This document shows positions 60,984-64,000 of a stretch of DNA of 64,000 nt, piece after piece (the first letter of the stretch is position 1; every line of letters starts with the position of its first letter). Source of the stretch: Lycocorax pyrrhopterus obiensis (lineage: Eukaryota; Chordata; Aves; Passeriformes; Paradisaeidae); assembly GCA_014706295.1 (NCBI GenBank), contig JACSVZ010000015.1:58215535-58279534 (forward strand). The letters run 5' to 3'. The translations under genes and the position numbers were made by a program. A model generated the notes under the pieces. That model was not told the origin of the DNA. It worked only from the letters and a program-made list of their open reading frames with translations, and made no database searches.

Positions 60984-63900
60984 CCAGGACTACATTGTGC
61001 TGGAGGAAATGCCTCTTAAAATTTATTGGTCTTGTCACTTCAACTACATAACCTTATTTTATGTTCATTTGAATGCACCTCATCAAAAATAGAAAAAGAT
61101 GTCTTCTTAAAATTAAAAAAAAAATTAATACTTTAATACTCACTGATCCACTATAAGATTATAAAAGTTGTCATTTATAACAATAACCACTCCTCTGATT
61201 TATAGGATATTTTCTTTATGCTGTACTAAGATTAAAATCTAAAATTTGGAATTTACCTTCTTATGGGAAATACTAGAAGTCATTACAGGTAATCAGGACA
61301 AATTCTGCATTGCATTCCATAGGTAGCCTGCAGAAATTTGGCCCATTATGTTGATTTTATTAGTCTTTCTCCCCTTTCCTACTCCGACCCTTGAAAGGAC
61401 TAAAAACACTTCACAGAGGTAGAAGAGAATTGCTAAGCTTGAATAAATTCACTCACAGCACTATTGAGAATATTTACCTGGAGGAAAGTGAAGCCTGTGT
61501 GCGTTACTTACACTGAAGCCCTGAAAAATGGACTTGAACAGGACTTCAGTGGTGCATGGGTTTCTACCTACCCTGCTAGGCAAAGCAGCAAAAACTGTCT
61601 AAATTTAGATGTCTTCATGTAAGCTCCCTGGGCAGTTTAGTGATTTTATCCTTTTGCTTGCTTGGTTTTTGTTTCAGATATTTGAAAACAGTATTTCATT
61701 GGGCCATTTCAACATGGGAAGGAAAAATCACCAGCCAGCTAAGCAGAAAAGAAGACAGTCCAGGTTAGAAAGCAGTGAAAAATGCATTTTTTTCCAGTTT
61801 TTCTTTTACAATTTTAAATAGCTGCTGTGTATTCTGATAGATGCATGAAACTTCAAGCCCAGATCTACCGTTTCCTGCTCATGCATCCTAGTCCAACATC
61901 CATCAGAGCCTTTTCATCAATTTAATTTAAGACTGATAATTGTATATTCTCTGGAGCAAAGATGGTTTTATCTTTGTAAATGTCTGAGCAGTGCAACTTG
62001 CACCTAAACCACTTCAATAATGGATGCTGATCATTATAGGCACCTACTTTGTGTTTTCTTCACAAAGCTAAAGAAAAAAGCTTTCTGCAGAAGGCTTTTT
62101 GGCTGCAATAAAACACTACTTCCTGCCATGCAGGTATCTTTGCTATATATAAAGATGAACAATTGTTGCTTAAGCTGCTTTTACAAAGGAGATTTATTAC
62201 TTACTTCCAGAGTGATATGGAATTATTGAAATCTTAATCGTGGAATCCCCCGTTTGCAATTAACAGTACTTCTGTTAGAGCAGGTGACAGTAGCAAAGAT
62301 TAAGTTAGGTTTTTTTTGCACTGCAGTTTTTCCTGGAGAATTATTATAGATCATAGCTGGTAATTAATAGGCTTGAATAGCGATTATTCCAGCTGCATAA
62401 ATAATAATAAAAGCAAATATTATCATCCAGTGGTGTATAACTGAATGGGTGTAAGTGTATCAACTGCATTGCCTCGTATACATATACATGGAAGTATATA
62501 CACTTAAAAATATGATTATACTTTGTTAAACAATATATGATTATATATATTCTAAACATATTTAGAGGAAAAGATATATTCAAAATTACTTTAACTAAAT
62601 ATTAAGGCTGTGAAAACTTCTAAGATTCAAAAGCCAAAGAAAACCTGGTTTAGTTTTTTTCTCTTTTCTTTGTGCACTTTCATTATTGCATCATGCCTTC
62701 TATGTATTTTTATGCTAATTTTGGTGTAAACAAAGCTTAGGGAATCACTCTACCAGGGTGTGATATCACCTCCTAAAAGCTTTCCAGATACAGAGGTTTC
62801 AAAATCAATTCTGTTCTGCTAGATTTGCTGAAGAATGGGCTGTAGAGGATAAGAAATATTTGCTTATGAACACTTGTAACATTTTCCTGGATAAATTTCT
62901 ATTCTCTTGGCTGTGACTGCTCATATGTTTGCAGGTAGTGGGAGATGCTGTAGGGGAAATAGATTACTTTAGCCTAATACTTGAGATGTTTAAGTAGACA
63001 AAGAGATGGAGGTTTTTGTTCCTATTTTGCTGGAGGACAGTTGGAGGGGGAAGAGAAGGGAAAACGAGTTACCTCTTCTTCATAATCCAGTTATATATGG
63101 AGATAAAAGAAAATGTTGCTATAATTCAGTTAAAAAGTCAATCAACAAAGAGACATAAATCCAGTAGAAACAAGACTTTATCAATTTTTGTCCTTGCAGT
63201 AAGATTTGTTTCCATGGGAAGTCCTAAAGAAGAAAAAAATTGCTTATTCAATGACTGGACCTAATACTAATTCAGTTTTCACTTTTTCTAGTTTGTTGCC
63301 TGATGGGATACTTTGAGTTCTTCCCTCCCTTCCTCCGATGTAAACAGAATTATTCATTTCCTTGGGGCGTTTTTATGACACAGCCATTCTATTAATATAG
63401 GACTTTACAGTCCTTCGTGGACATAGATGTGCAACATCTCAGTGAGTTGAAGAGTGTTTGTCATGCACATCTGACACAACTGGAATGGAGGTAGAGAGAT
63501 TAAGCCCCTCAGTATTTAGTTTTGGAGCCTCGTGCTTCCTTTCTGTCATTACATTTCTTATTGTCTCTTTCTGCGTGTTGCCAAAAATTTTTGTTGTAAC
63601 ATCAGATTAGTAGAAATGTCTGATTCTCTGAGGGAATGATATAATGATGAGCAGTTTAATAGGTGAAACAGTGTTTACCAGTACTGCAGCATTTATCACT
63701 TTTTCTTTTCCCACAAGAAAAGGAAGTTTCACAAGTGATTTTGTAGCACAATTGATTTCCTCTTTGTTTAATGCTGACTGCCTTCCCCTTGCAAACTAAG
63801 AGATTGTGCCTCTTTCCTGTCCTCCACTCTAATATCTTCCCCTTTCCCTGCAAACCTGACCCCTCTGAGTTACACACAGAGATCAAATTATGAATATGTC

Positions 63901-64000
63901 TGGAAAAATGTTGGAGCAGCTGACCTGAGGTCTGTATAATATTGTACAGCCTTACTGCGACAGTGCTTGGGTTGTTTTTGTCTCAGTGCAGCAAATGAGA

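Larger units (their letters stand above)
38683..64000. other. intergenic region upstream of MTPN, no gene seen
   Basis: No exon with recognisable protein similarity and splice borders is visible on either strand. The segment holds CR1 fragments, microsatellites, a hairpin and one LTR element, listed separately. Between them (40666-43118, 43446-46954, 47575-50559, 50818-56666, 57321-59918, 60984-64000) I see only AT-rich sequence with chance open frames. Non-coding RNAs or distal enhancers could be present and would not be visible by eye. Confidence 0.6.

Noticed and set aside
1..64000. CRISPR arrays, operons, rRNA, intact tRNA genes
   Set aside because: None seen; this is vertebrate nuclear sequence.

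Overview
This is vertebrate nuclear DNA, most likely from a bird. It is AT-rich, intron-rich and almost gene-free. It is littered with CR1 LINE 3' ends, many closing on the octamer-like ATTCTATG tail typical of avian CR1, and it carries a short LTR element with an alpharetrovirus-type tRNA-Trp primer binding site. Nothing bacterial, such as operons, Shine-Dalgarno sites or dense coding, is present.

Only one protein-coding gene can be supported: MTPN (myotrophin, also called V-1), on the minus strand. Its four coding exons (37372-37443, 15444-15557, 14255-14338, 9642-9728) all have GT/AG splice borders and join into 118 codons, the usual length of the protein. A CpG island with GC boxes, two NRF1-like palindromes, an ETS-like site and an RFX-like site covers exon 1 and its upstream side. 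Intron 1 is 21.8 kb. A long AT-rich 3' UTR probably runs from 9641 to about 6030, with alternative poly(A) signals.

Layout: 1-6030 is 3' flank of MTPN with little in it. 6030-37443 is the MTPN transcription unit; its introns hold CR1 pieces, a hAT-like terminus and an older LINE remnant. 37150-37990 is the CpG-island promoter. 38292-38682 is an inverted pair of CR1 fragments just upstream of the promoter. 38700-64000 is intergenic, with CR1 fragments, a 327-bp polypyrimidine tract (43119-43445), a perfect 20-bp-arm hairpin (50772-50817) and a compact LTR element (59919-60983).

The most interesting non-genic item is that LTR element. It has two LTRs of 273 and 286 bp, a tRNA-Trp primer binding site, a polypurine tract and only about 506 bp between the LTRs. 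There is no room for gag-pol, so it looks like a non-autonomous element moved by enzymes supplied from elsewhere. In human, MTPN lies beside a large gene-poor interval towards CHRM2 on its 5' side; the empty right half here fits that arrangement, but no flanking gene is visible to confirm synteny.
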